The position numbers and the translations under genes were made by a program. The notes beneath the pieces are model-generated. The model made no database searches, had not been told where the DNA came from, and saw only the letters and a list, made by a program, of their open reading frames with translations. A stretch of 31,562 bases of DNA from DATJLQ01 sp035509415 (GTDB lineage Bacteria; Pseudomonadota; Alphaproteobacteria; JACZXZ01): positions 1 to 31,562 of the forward strand of contig DATJLQ010000061.1 in the NCBI GenBank assembly GCA_035509415.1, in the 5' to 3' direction. Position 1 is the stretch's first letter; each line of letters opens with the position of its first letter. Positions 22,982-30,302 of this stretch are shown here, one piece after another.

Positions 22982-23560
22982 CTAGCCGAGCAGCTCGGAC
23001 GCCTCGATGATCTTGTTGGCGACGTCGATCAGCCTCAGCTTCTGGTCCATCGCCATCTTGCGCATCAGGCGGAAGGCCTCGTCCTCGTCGCAGTGCCGCC
23101 GCTTCATCAGGATTCCCTTCGCCCGCTCCACCAGCTTCCGGCCCGCGAGCGTCGCCTTGGTCTTGTCGAGCTCGGCATAGAGCTCCTGGTACTGGCGGAA
23201 GCGGGCGATCGCCACGTCGACCACCGGACGCACGCGCTCGGGCCGCAATCCGTCCACCACGTAGGCCGCAACCCCCGCCTCGACCGAAGCCTTGATGATC
23301 TCCGTGTCGCCGTCCTGGGCGAACATCACCACCGGGCGGCCGTACTCGAAGGTGACCTGACGCATGTCCTCGAGGATGTCGCGGTCCGGGCTGTCGATGT
23401 CGACCACGATCACGTCAGGCGACAACTCCGCCACGCAACGGGGCAGATTGCCTCCCGTGCCGAGCACCGCCGTGACCACGAACCCGCTCGCCTCGAGAGA
23501 TTCCTTGACCCATTCCGCTCGACCCGGCTCGTCGTCCACGAGTACCACGCGCACCGTCAT
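22982..23560 (-). CDS. nasT: ANTAR-type antiterminator response regulator NasT
   Basis: The 192-aa protein has an N-terminal receiver-like domain (residues 1-118) with D9/D10 and D54 in VIVVDID. The usual switch Lys-Pro is replaced by VD (AAYVVDGL), as in AmiR/NasT proteins that are not controlled by phosphorylation. The C-terminal ANTAR RNA-binding domain (about 130-188) reads ERAKGILMKRRHCDEDEAFRLM-type with LIDVANKII. It binds paired hairpins in leader RNA and prevents termination when released by NasS. A sigma-54-like promoter at 23593-23608 would start transcription near 23583, which makes ATG 23560 the likely start rather than GTG 23581. Confidence 0.93.
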   Translation of the reverse strand: MTVRVVLVDDEPGRAEWVKESLEASGFVVTAVLGTGGNLPRCVAELSPDVIVVDIDSPDRDILEDMRQVTFEYGRPVVMFAQDGDTEIIKASVEAGVAAYVVDGLRPERVRPVVDVAIARFRQYQELYAELDKTKATLAGRKLVERAKGILMKRRHCDEDEAFRLMRKMAMDQKLRLIDVANKIIEASELLG

Positions 23561-23592
23561 GTGCTGTTCGCGCCTACTCACGGCTTGTGCAC

Positions 23593-23608
23593 TGCATCTC
23601 CCGTGCCA
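23593..23608 (-). promoter_or_regulatory. Sigma-54-type promoter of the nas operon
   Basis: On the minus strand TGGCACGGGAGATGCA matches the consensus TGGCACGn4TTGCA at every defined position except one (ATGC for TTGC), with correct GG/GC spacing. Two overlapping TGC-N11-GCA patterns upstream (23672-23688 and 23685-23701) could be NtrC sites, at low confidence. This implies nitrogen control. Confidence 0.7.
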
Positions 23609-24083
23609 TATTCATTGTCATAGTGTTATCAATAGGATAGCCGCCAACCAGTGCTGGATTTTGCCGCCGGCTGCTCGATTATGTTGCAACGCAACCGCGC
23701 ATCCTGCCTAAAATCTTTTCACCTGGCGAAATGTTTTGGCCGCGTCCGGCGGCGGATTGGAACGACCGGCGCGGTCGCGCGTCCGGCCGAGGAACGGCCC
23801 GATGCGAATGCGAGCGGATCGGCCCGGCCTCGCAAAATCGGCGCGGAATTGCACTTCTCCTCGGCTCGCATCGAGCCGTTCCTCTATTTCCGACGCCCGT
23901 TGCCGGCACCAAAGGTATGTGTCAAAGAGTTGCACGGCATAATTCAAGACCTGCGGGGCTTCTTGCGAGATGCCTATCTTTTGATAAGTGCGAGATTTGT
24001 CCGGACATCCCGCGATGAATCGCGCGCGCGAGATCGGTGACGAAGCCCCGGCGCGCACGAACCGACACTGGAGAGACGGGTCG
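23609..24083. other. Non-coding interval between nasT and the zinc-ribbon gene
   Basis: About 475 nt, less G+C-rich than its flanks. It holds the likely upstream activator region of the nas promoter, including GTTGC-AAC-GCAAC at 23683-23695, and presumably the promoter of the plus-strand genes. The ORFs across it have no recognisable domain and no ribosome site. Confidence 0.6.
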
Positions 24084-24320
24084 ATGAAATGGCCTGCTTG
24101 GTTCAGGCTTCTGCGCAATCCCAGGCCGCTGCCGCCGGCGTCGCCGACGGCGTGCCCGGCCTGCGGCGACGAGATGGTCGTGGTGGAGAAATTCACCATG
24201 ATGGGCGACGACATCCGCACCTATCGCTGCAAGCGCTGCAAGACGGAGCACGATATCGATTTCGGAACGGCGCTCTGGAAGCTGATGTCCGACGCGAACG
24301 AGCGAGACTCCGGCGAATAG
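24084..24320 (+). CDS. Small zinc-ribbon protein (78 aa), unrecognised
   Basis: The ATG at 24084 follows GGAGAG by 8 nt. The 78-aa protein has two knuckles, CPAC and CKRC, about 25 residues apart, typical of a zinc ribbon, preceded by a basic N-terminus (MKWPAWFRLLRNPRPLPP) and followed by an acidic tail. An earlier ATG at 23988 would add 32 residues and lacks a good ribosome site. No family is recognised. Such proteins can bind nucleic acid or protein; nothing here decides which. It lies 96 nt before the TPR gene on the same strand. Confidence 0.6.
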   Translation: MKWPAWFRLLRNPRPLPPASPTACPACGDEMVVVEKFTMMGDDIRTYRCKRCKTEHDIDFGTALWKLMSDANERDSGE

Positions 24321-24416
24321 CATGAGCGTCGAACGCAGCGAAGGACAATGTCGCGCCTGCGCGCCGGGAGAGACGCCTCGATAAGACAGACTCCGAAAGC
24401 AACGGACGAGGGATGC

Positions 24417-26117
24417 ATGCGTAATCATTCGATCGCCTTGGCCCTGGCGTTCATGGCAATCGCGGCCGGGATCGCGCCGGCCTGGGCGTTGACGGACGCG
24501 GAATCGGACCGTTGTTCCGGCTTAAGGATCGGCGTCGGGATCACCGCCGAGGCGCGCATCGGTTATTGCACGCAGTTGATTCAAGGCGGGCAGCTTACGA
24601 CCGAAAATCTAGCCATCATGTACGACAATCGCGGCGGCGCTTATGACGACAAGGGCCTCGAGGACCAGGCCATCGCCGATTACAATCGGGCGATCGCGCT
24701 CAAGCCCGATTACGCTATGGCCTTCTCTGGTCGCGGCCTTGCCTATGCCAACAAGGGTCTCTACGAGCAAGCGCTGGCCGATATCAATCGCGCGATCGCT
24801 CTCGACCCCAACGATGCCGGCGCTTATATCGCTCGGGGCTCTACCTATGACGACGAGGGTCGCTCCGACCAGGCGATGGTTGATTTCAATCGCGCGATCG
24901 CACTTGCGCCCAATGATGCCGATGCGTACGGCGCGCGCGGACTCGGCTATGTCTTCAAGGGTCTTTTCGATCAGGCGATCGCCGACGAATCGAAGGCCAT
25001 ATCGCTCAATCCCAACGTCTTGGATTACTACGCCAATCGCGGCATTGCATATGGTGGCAAGGGCCTCTACGACCAGGCGATCGCCGACGAGACCCGGGCG
25101 ATCGCGCTCGACCCCACGATATCCGCTCCCTACACCAATCGCGCCTATGCTTATCTGCAGAAGGGCGCTTATGACCTGGCCATCGCGGATGCCGCCAAGG
25201 CGCTCGCGCTCAATCCCAATGACGGCAACGCCTACTACGATCGCGGCAACGCCTACGAGAAGAAGGGTCTCTACGATCGGGCGATCGACGATTATACCAA
25301 GGTCATCGCGCTCAGTCCGAATTCGCCCAGCCCCTATTCCGGCCGCGCCAACGCGTACGCGAAAAAGGGCCTCTTCGACCAGGCGATCGCCGATTTCAAC
25401 ACGGCGCTGAAGCTCGATCCGAACGACAAGGAAGCGCAGGCCGGCTTGAAGCGCCTCGGCTCCGCGCAGAAGGCGCGCCACGACTGCGATACCCAGACGG
25501 ATCGGACCGTCGAGGCCTGCACCGCGCTCATCCGGTCGGGTCGCGAGACGACGGCCGATCTCGTGCGCGACTACCGCTATCGCGCCGCCGCCTATGACAG
25601 CAAGCGCCTCTTCGACAAAGCGGTCGCCGATTATGACAGGTTAATCGAGCTCAAGCCCGATGACCTCGCCGCCTATGACGATCGCGGCTTCACCTACATG
25701 CTCATGGGCCTCTACGACCGGGGGATCGCCGATTACACCAAGATGATCGCGCTCAAGCCCGACGACGGTTCCGCCTATGTCGACCGCGGCGAGGCCTACA
25801 AGCAAAAGGGAGCCTATGACCGGGCGATCGCCGATTTCACCAAGGCGATCGCGCTTGAGGCCAATAACGGCTATGCCTATGACGGTCGCGCCCGGGTCTA
25901 TCACCTGAAGGGAGAGGACACGCAGGGCCTGGCCGATGCGAACAAGGCCGTGGCGCTGTTGCCGACCTATTTCCGCGGATTTGACACAAGGGCGCAGATT
26001 TACGAGAAGCTCGGCCAGCGTGACGACGCGATCATCGGCTACTTCGCAGCACTCAAGCTCTATCCGAACGACAAGGATGCGAAGGCCGGCCTCAAGCGCC
26101 TCGGCGCGACGCCATAG
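24417..26117 (+). CDS. Secreted tetratricopeptide-repeat protein (13 TPRs in two modules)
   Basis: The 566-aa protein has a signal peptide (MRNHSIALALAFMAIAAGIA, likely cut after AWA near residue 24). It has 8 TPR units in the first module and 5 in the second, each 34 residues with the pattern Y..RG.AY..KG.YDQAIAD...AI.L.P. Each module begins with a cysteine-containing cap (DRCSGL...GYCTQLI and HDCDTQ...EACTALI) and ends with PNDK.A.AGLKRLG, so the gene looks like two copies of one ancestral unit. TPRs bind proteins; the partner is unknown. A second secreted protein gene follows after 30 nt. The ATG at 24417 follows GACGAGGG. Confidence 0.88.
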   Translation: MRNHSIALALAFMAIAAGIAPAWALTDAESDRCSGLRIGVGITAEARIGYCTQLIQGGQLTTENLAIMYDNRGGAYDDKGLEDQAIADYNRAIALKPDYAMAFSGRGLAYANKGLYEQALADINRAIALDPNDAGAYIARGSTYDDEGRSDQAMVDFNRAIALAPNDADAYGARGLGYVFKGLFDQAIADESKAISLNPNVLDYYANRGIAYGGKGLYDQAIADETRAIALDPTISAPYTNRAYAYLQKGAYDLAIADAAKALALNPNDGNAYYDRGNAYEKKGLYDRAIDDYTKVIALSPNSPSPYSGRANAYAKKGLFDQAIADFNTALKLDPNDKEAQAGLKRLGSAQKARHDCDTQTDRTVEACTALIRSGRETTADLVRDYRYRAAAYDSKRLFDKAVADYDRLIELKPDDLAAYDDRGFTYMLMGLYDRGIADYTKMIALKPDDGSAYVDRGEAYKQKGAYDRAIADFTKAIALEANNGYAYDGRARVYHLKGEDTQGLADANKAVALLPTYFRGFDTRAQIYEKLGQRDDAIIGYFAALKLYPNDKDAKAGLKRLGATP

Positions 26118-26147
26118 CATTCGAGCCAAGACATTGCAGGGGCTTCG

Positions 26148-26543
26148 ATGAAACGCGCTGCCAGTTCCACGCTCTTCGCCGTTTTCGTGCTGGCTTCAAT
26201 GACGATCGTTTCGTGGCCGGCGCTCGCCTCGGAGGGATGCAGCGCCTTCCGGGGCTCGGCCGATCATCAAACCAAGGGTCAAGGCGGCGAACGGGTCGGC
26301 CATGGGTTCGACAGGGGCGACACGCTTACGATCACGATCCATCGGTCCGAGGGCCAATTGAAAGTGGGCGCCAATCTGCTCGAATATGCGTCGCCCAACG
26401 GCCCGTTTCGCGCACTCACGGAGGATAGCCCCACCAGCTTCACCTATACGGTGCCCGCGAGGACCAGCGATTACATCTATCTGAACTTCGGCAGCGCGCT
26501 CCCTGGAATGACCGTAACCTGGAGCTGCACGCCCGCGAAATAG
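26148..26543 (+). CDS. Small secreted protein, unrecognised (131 aa)
   Basis: The 131-aa protein has a signal peptide (MKRAASSTLFAVFVLASMTI, likely cut after ALA near residue 27). The mature part of about 104 residues has two cysteines (one near the start in EGCSAF, one near the end in WSCTPAK) that could form a disulfide, and alternating hydrophobic strands suggesting a beta-sandwich. It follows the TPR gene by 30 nt and has AGGGG 5 nt before its ATG, so it is probably co-expressed with it. No family is recognised. Confidence 0.75.
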   Translation: MKRAASSTLFAVFVLASMTIVSWPALASEGCSAFRGSADHQTKGQGGERVGHGFDRGDTLTITIHRSEGQLKVGANLLEYASPNGPFRALTEDSPTSFTYTVPARTSDYIYLNFGSALPGMTVTWSCTPAK

Positions 26544-26559
26544 AACCGCTCCACGACGG

Positions 26560-26571
26560 GCATCGCGATGC
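26560..26571. terminator. Possible bidirectional hairpin after the secreted-protein gene
   Basis: GCATCGCGATGC is a perfect palindrome 17 nt after the stop, followed by TTGCTTC. It lies between convergent genes. The short T-run makes it a weak terminator. Confidence 0.3.
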
Positions 26572-26719
26572 TTGCTTCATCGTCGGGGACCGTCGGACCT
26601 CCTCCGATTGATGGGCAATTCGGACGGCGTGACGGGTGCCGCGCGGGGACGGCGGCTTTCGAAACCGGCCTGTCGCCGCGCTCCCGAGCATAGGACGCCG
26701 GCCGTCGGACGACCCTTCG

Positions 26720-27448
26720 TCATCGCCGATCGGGTTTCGAGACGACCATCGCATAGGCGAGCGGAAAGGGCGTATCGGGCCGCCCGCCCCCTGACCGGCC
26801 GAGACGCAGCGCCGTCCGGCAGGCGCGTTCCATGAGCGCTTGGACCGCGCGAGGCCGTGCCGCCTTGCAGGCGAGATCGGCGAGCACGAGCGACAATCCG
26901 CCGATGGCCTCGAGCGTTTCGACCTCGAGCGCCGCGCGGGTCGCGTATTCCTTCAACGCGAAAGACGTGTAGCGGTGATAATCGTGCGGCGCCTCGTGCA
27001 CCCAATAGAGGAACGGCACGCCGACGATCGCCTTTCCGCCCGGCTTCAGAATGCGGGCGATCTCGCCCCACGCCCGCTGCGGCCGGAACAGATGCTCGAG
27101 AACGTCCGTGCACAAGACCGTGTCGGCGAAGGAGTCGGGGAGGGCGATGCGCTCGTTGAGGTCGCAGCTCACATCGACCTGGTCGCGCCCGTGGATGCCC
27201 GAGTCCCAATCGACGCCGACGCACTCGCTCACGGCGCTCCGGTACATGCCGAAATAGGGCGCCTTGCCGCAGCCGATATCGACCAGGATCCCGCGTGCGT
27301 GCGCCCTGATGAGGCGCTCATAGACGCCGATCGCGGCATCGGCGGCGAGACGCGAGCCGACGCCGACCTCCGCCGGGTCGCGCGAGGCGCGCCAGCGGCC
27401 GCGATGGAACTCGGCCTTGGTCGGCTTCCAGGTTTGCGGGTTCGGCAT
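26720..27448 (-). CDS. SAM-dependent methyltransferase (type 11)
   Basis: The 242-aa class I methyltransferase has motif I ILVDIGCGKAPYF near residues 52-64, the acidic motif II CVGVDWD, and the motif LCTDVLEHLFRPQRAWGEI with the post-III VLKPGG-like ILKPGGK. The EAPHDYHRYTSFALKEY segment is typical of Methyltransf_11 proteins linked to polysaccharide or lipid modification, but the acceptor is unknown. The ATG at 27448 is preferred over ATG 27598 because the longer version adds a basic, domain-free stretch. It lies downstream of the two-component genes on the same strand, with a 186-nt gap. Confidence 0.85.
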   Translation of the reverse strand: MPNPQTWKPTKAEFHRGRWRASRDPAEVGVGSRLAADAAIGVYERLIRAHARGILVDIGCGKAPYFGMYRSAVSECVGVDWDSGIHGRDQVDVSCDLNERIALPDSFADTVLCTDVLEHLFRPQRAWGEIARILKPGGKAIVGVPFLYWVHEAPHDYHRYTSFALKEYATRAALEVETLEAIGGLSLVLADLACKAARPRAVQALMERACRTALRLGRSGGGRPDTPFPLAYAMVVSKPDRR

Positions 27449-27634
27449 CGCCACCCGTAGCGGCGAAAGGGTCCTCGCGACAGCGCGAAGCCGACTTGTA
27501 CCGAATCCGTGGATGCGGGTCGCGTGTCCGTTCTGTGGCCGCGCGCGGAATATGCGCGATGCTCGGGACAAAGCGAGGGCACCGATGTCCACGAGCAACG
27601 CGGCGCGGACCCAACATCCAATCAGGAGATCCGG

Positions 27635-29002
27635 TCAGGCGCTGGGGCGCGGAATCTTGAGGCGAACCCGGAGCCCCGGCTGGTTGTCCTCGAGCGAGAC
27701 CTCGATGCTGTGGATCGCGGCCACCGCCGCGACCAGGCTCAGGCCGAGTCCGCTTCCGGGCGTGGTGCGGCTCGATTCCAGGCGATAGAAGCGGCGGAAC
27801 ACGTTGGCGCGCTCGGCGGCCGGAATCCCCGGCCCGTCGTCCGCGATCACGACCTCGATGGCGTCGGCCGCCTGGAGCGCACTTACCGTGATGCGCGCGC
27901 GCTCGGGCGAGTGGCGCATCGCGTTCTCGACCAGGTTCGCGAGCAGGCGCGCGAGCAGCTGGCGGTCGCCCTCCATGCGCAGGCCGGGGGCGATCTCGAC
28001 CGTGACGGCCTGCGCCTTTTCCTTGGCACTCGGCTGGTAGACCTCGACGATGGTCCACAGGAGCTCGGTCAGGTCGACCGGCGCGAAGGAGCCGCGCTGC
28101 GCGCCGCTCTCGAGCTCGGCGATGCGCAACAACGCGCCGAAGGTCTCGAGGATGCCGTCGGTGTCCTTGATCGAGCGGCCGACCGCGGCGCGCAGCTCCT
28201 CGGCGGTGGTCGCCTTGCGCTCGGCGAGCTCGAGGCGGTGCCGGAGGCGCGTGAGCGGCGTGCGCAGATCGTGCGCGATGTCGTTGGTCACCTGGCGCAT
28301 GCCCTCGATCGAGGCCTCGGTGCGCGCCAGCATCTCGTTGAGGCTCTTCGCGAGGTCGTCGAACTCGTCGCCCACGCCGCGCACCGGAATGCGGTCGGAG
28401 AGGTTGCCCGCCATGATCGCGCGCGCCGTGCGGTTGATCGATTCGACACTGCGCCGCACGCGCCCGCTCGCGAGCGCGCCGCCGCCGAAGGCGAGCAGCA
28501 GCGTGATCACGATGCTGCCCGCGAACGCGCGCAGGATCGTGTCCTTGATGTTGCGCAGCGATTGCGCGTCGCCCGCGACGAGGAGGTAGTTCCCGTCCGA
28601 CAGCATGGCGCCGTGGCCGCGCAGGAGCCGGCCGTTGACGTCGAACCGGCCGGGCCCGTCGGCCTCGAAGGTGAAGCGGCCGGGCTTGGGCGGCATGGCG
28701 GGCACGTTGCCCGCGATCGGCGTGCCGTGCGCGTCCTCGAGGAGATAGTAGATCGGCCCGTTCGGCATCTGCTCGACGCGTCCGCGGATCGCGTCGGCGA
28801 CGCGATCCGTGCCGCCGAGCTCGAAGCTGCGCTCGAGCTCGTTGGCGTCGGTGTTGATCGTGCCGTCGAGCTGGCCGGTCATGTCGAAGGCGGCGGAAAG
28901 GTAGATGACGGCGAACAGAATCAGCACCGACGCGCTGAACAGCGCGGCGTAGAGCAAGGTGAGGCGGAAGCTGGTGGTGCGGAGGAGCCTAAGCGGGAGC
29001 AC
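27635..29002 (-). CDS. Sensor histidine kinase
   Basis: The 455-aa inner-membrane sensor has TM1 (about 12-36), a periplasmic domain of about 120 residues, TM2 (about 160-180), HAMP (about 180-232), HisKA with H244 in DIAHDLRTPL, and HATPase_c with the N-box LVENAMRHS, G1 DDGPGIP and G2 GSGLGLSLV. The start is GTG at 29002, overlapping the response-regulator gene by 14 nt, a normal arrangement for a cognate pair. The signal is unknown. The divergent neighbour is an oxalate/formate-type transporter gene, which may be a target (inference). Confidence 0.93.
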   Translation of the reverse strand: MLPLRLLRTTSFRLTLLYAALFSASVLILFAVIYLSAAFDMTGQLDGTINTDANELERSFELGGTDRVADAIRGRVEQMPNGPIYYLLEDAHGTPIAGNVPAMPPKPGRFTFEADGPGRFDVNGRLLRGHGAMLSDGNYLLVAGDAQSLRNIKDTILRAFAGSIVITLLLAFGGGALASGRVRRSVESINRTARAIMAGNLSDRIPVRGVGDEFDDLAKSLNEMLARTEASIEGMRQVTNDIAHDLRTPLTRLRHRLELAERKATTAEELRAAVGRSIKDTDGILETFGALLRIAELESGAQRGSFAPVDLTELLWTIVEVYQPSAKEKAQAVTVEIAPGLRMEGDRQLLARLLANLVENAMRHSPERARITVSALQAADAIEVVIADDGPGIPAAERANVFRRFYRLESSRTTPGSGLGLSLVAAVAAIHSIEVSLEDNQPGLRVRLKIPRPSA

Positions 29003-29666
29003 GGATGCAATACCCCGCGCCGCGCACCGTGTGAATGAGCTCGACCGGGGATGCCCGATTGATCTTCCCGCGCAGGCGACTGATGTGCGAGTCGACGACG
29101 TTGGTATGCGGATCGAAGTGCAATTCCCAAATGTTCTCGAACATCATCGTGCGCGTCACGACCTGGCCCGAATGGAGCATCAGGTATTCGAGCAGCTGGA
29201 ACTCGCGCGGCTGGAGATCGATGGGCTTTCCCGCGCGCTTCACGGTGCGCGCCAGGCGATCGAGCTCGAGGTCCGCGATGTGGAGGATCGCGTCGTTGAC
29301 CATCGCCGGCGGCCGGCGCGCGATCGCCATGATGCGCGCGACCAGCTCGACGAGCGCGAAGGGCTTGACGAGATAATCGTCGCCGCCCGCGTTCAGGCCG
29401 GCGACGCGGTCGTTGACGCCCGCGAGCGTCGTGAGGAAGAGCACCGGCGTGCGGTTCCCCGCGCTGCGCAGCGTCTTGACCAGGGTCAGCCCGTCGATGT
29501 CCGGAATCATCCGGTCGATCACGAGCATGTCGAATTTTTCCGCGGACGTGCGATAGAGACCGACCCGCCCCGTGTTGGCTTGCTCCACGAGGTGGCCCTC
29601 TTCGCGTAGACCGTTCACCACATAGTCGGCGGTTTCCGGATCGTCCTCGACCACCAGAATCTTCAA
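28989..29666 (-). CDS. OmpR-family response regulator
   Basis: The 225-aa regulator has receiver acidic pair E7/D8/D9, phosphoacceptor D51 (VIDRMIPD), switch lysine in YLVKPF, and a C-terminal winged helix (RTVKRAGKPIDLQPREFQLLEYL ... VDSHISRLRGKI, quoted as segments). I chose TTG 29666 because KILVVEDD follows immediately, which is where these proteins begin, and GGGGGC precedes it. An ATG at 29747 would add 27 unusual residues and cover the repeats of the promoter region. It overlaps the kinase gene by 14 nt. Confidence 0.9.
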   Translation of the reverse strand: MKILVVEDDPETADYVVNGLREEGHLVEQANTGRVGLYRTSAEKFDMLVIDRMIPDIDGLTLVKTLRSAGNRTPVLFLTTLAGVNDRVAGLNAGGDDYLVKPFALVELVARIMAIARRPPAMVNDAILHIADLELDRLARTVKRAGKPIDLQPREFQLLEYLMLHSGQVVTRTMMFENIWELHFDPHTNVVDSHISRLRGKINRASPVELIHTVRGAGYCIRAPA

Positions 29667-29676
29667 GCCTGCCCCC

Positions 29677-29715
29677 GTAACTTCGTGCGTTTCCCTATGT
29701 AACTTATCGGTAAGT
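29677..29715. promoter_or_regulatory. Direct and inverted repeats upstream of the response regulator
   Basis: GTAACTT at 29677-29683 and 29699-29705 (22-nt spacing, two helical turns) and the palindrome ACTTA-TCGG-TAAGT at 29702-29715. They could be autoregulation sites of the OmpR-type protein if its start is TTG 29666. Confidence 0.4.
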
Positions 29716-30302
29716 ATCGTCTTTTTGGTTGTTGGCCCATAGAGCATGGGCGGACGGGTGCGCGGGTCAAATTACATTATCCCAATGATTCCCTCATCCT
29801 CTCTCTAGCGGCGGCGCGGGTTTCTTAACGGAGATCGTCCGGCGCGCCCTGCCGTCGCGTCGAGGTGCAGGCAGGCCGGCCGCAACGGGCGCTCGCGCCG
29901 TAAGCCTTGCCGAGGTTTGTCGTCTTCCAATGCGACGCGCGGGCACATAATTCCATGCGGTTCCGTAACCTCGGCCTTGCCCTCGCGCAAAAAGAAAGCG
30001 TCAATTTGCGCCCCTCGGCGATATCGATAGTCAACTAAGTAATGTTCCGCGCTCGACTCGGGTCGAATGCGCGCGTCGAAGCGTCATTCGGTTTGACCCG
30101 TGGGAACGCCGCTGCTAGCGTCCTCGCACGCGCGCGGGAATTTCGTCGCGCGTCGCGCGACGCCGCGGCCGCGGGAAGCAGTCGCGGAAACAAGCGGCCG
30201 CAAAAGCAGAAGCGCCCGGAGGCGCCCGCGGCACCGAGATCGAGCGAAGAACCGAGATCGAGCGAAGAATTGAAACGCCGCGAATGCTGGGAGGTTTCGA
30301 GT
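29716..30302. other. Long divergent intergenic region with repeats
   Basis: About 590 nt without a supportable gene. It contains the 17-nt palindrome GTCGCGCG-T-CGCGCGAC (30145-30161), the palindrome CCGCGGCCGCGG (30163-30174) and two tandem copies of ACCGAGATCGAGCGAAGA (30233-30250, 30251-30268) shortly before the transporter gene. It likely holds promoters for both the transporter and the two-component genes. Confidence 0.6.
30233..30268 (+). repeat. 18-nt tandem duplication in the MFS leader
   Basis: ACCGAGATCGAGCGAAGA occurs twice head to tail, ending 34 nt before the ATG. It may be an operator pair or a simple slippage product. Confidence 0.85.

Noticed and set aside
23708..24220. A 170-codon minus-strand frame in the nasT upstream region
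   Set aside because: No recognisable domain; it overlaps the zinc-ribbon gene on the other strand and the region has a non-coding look.
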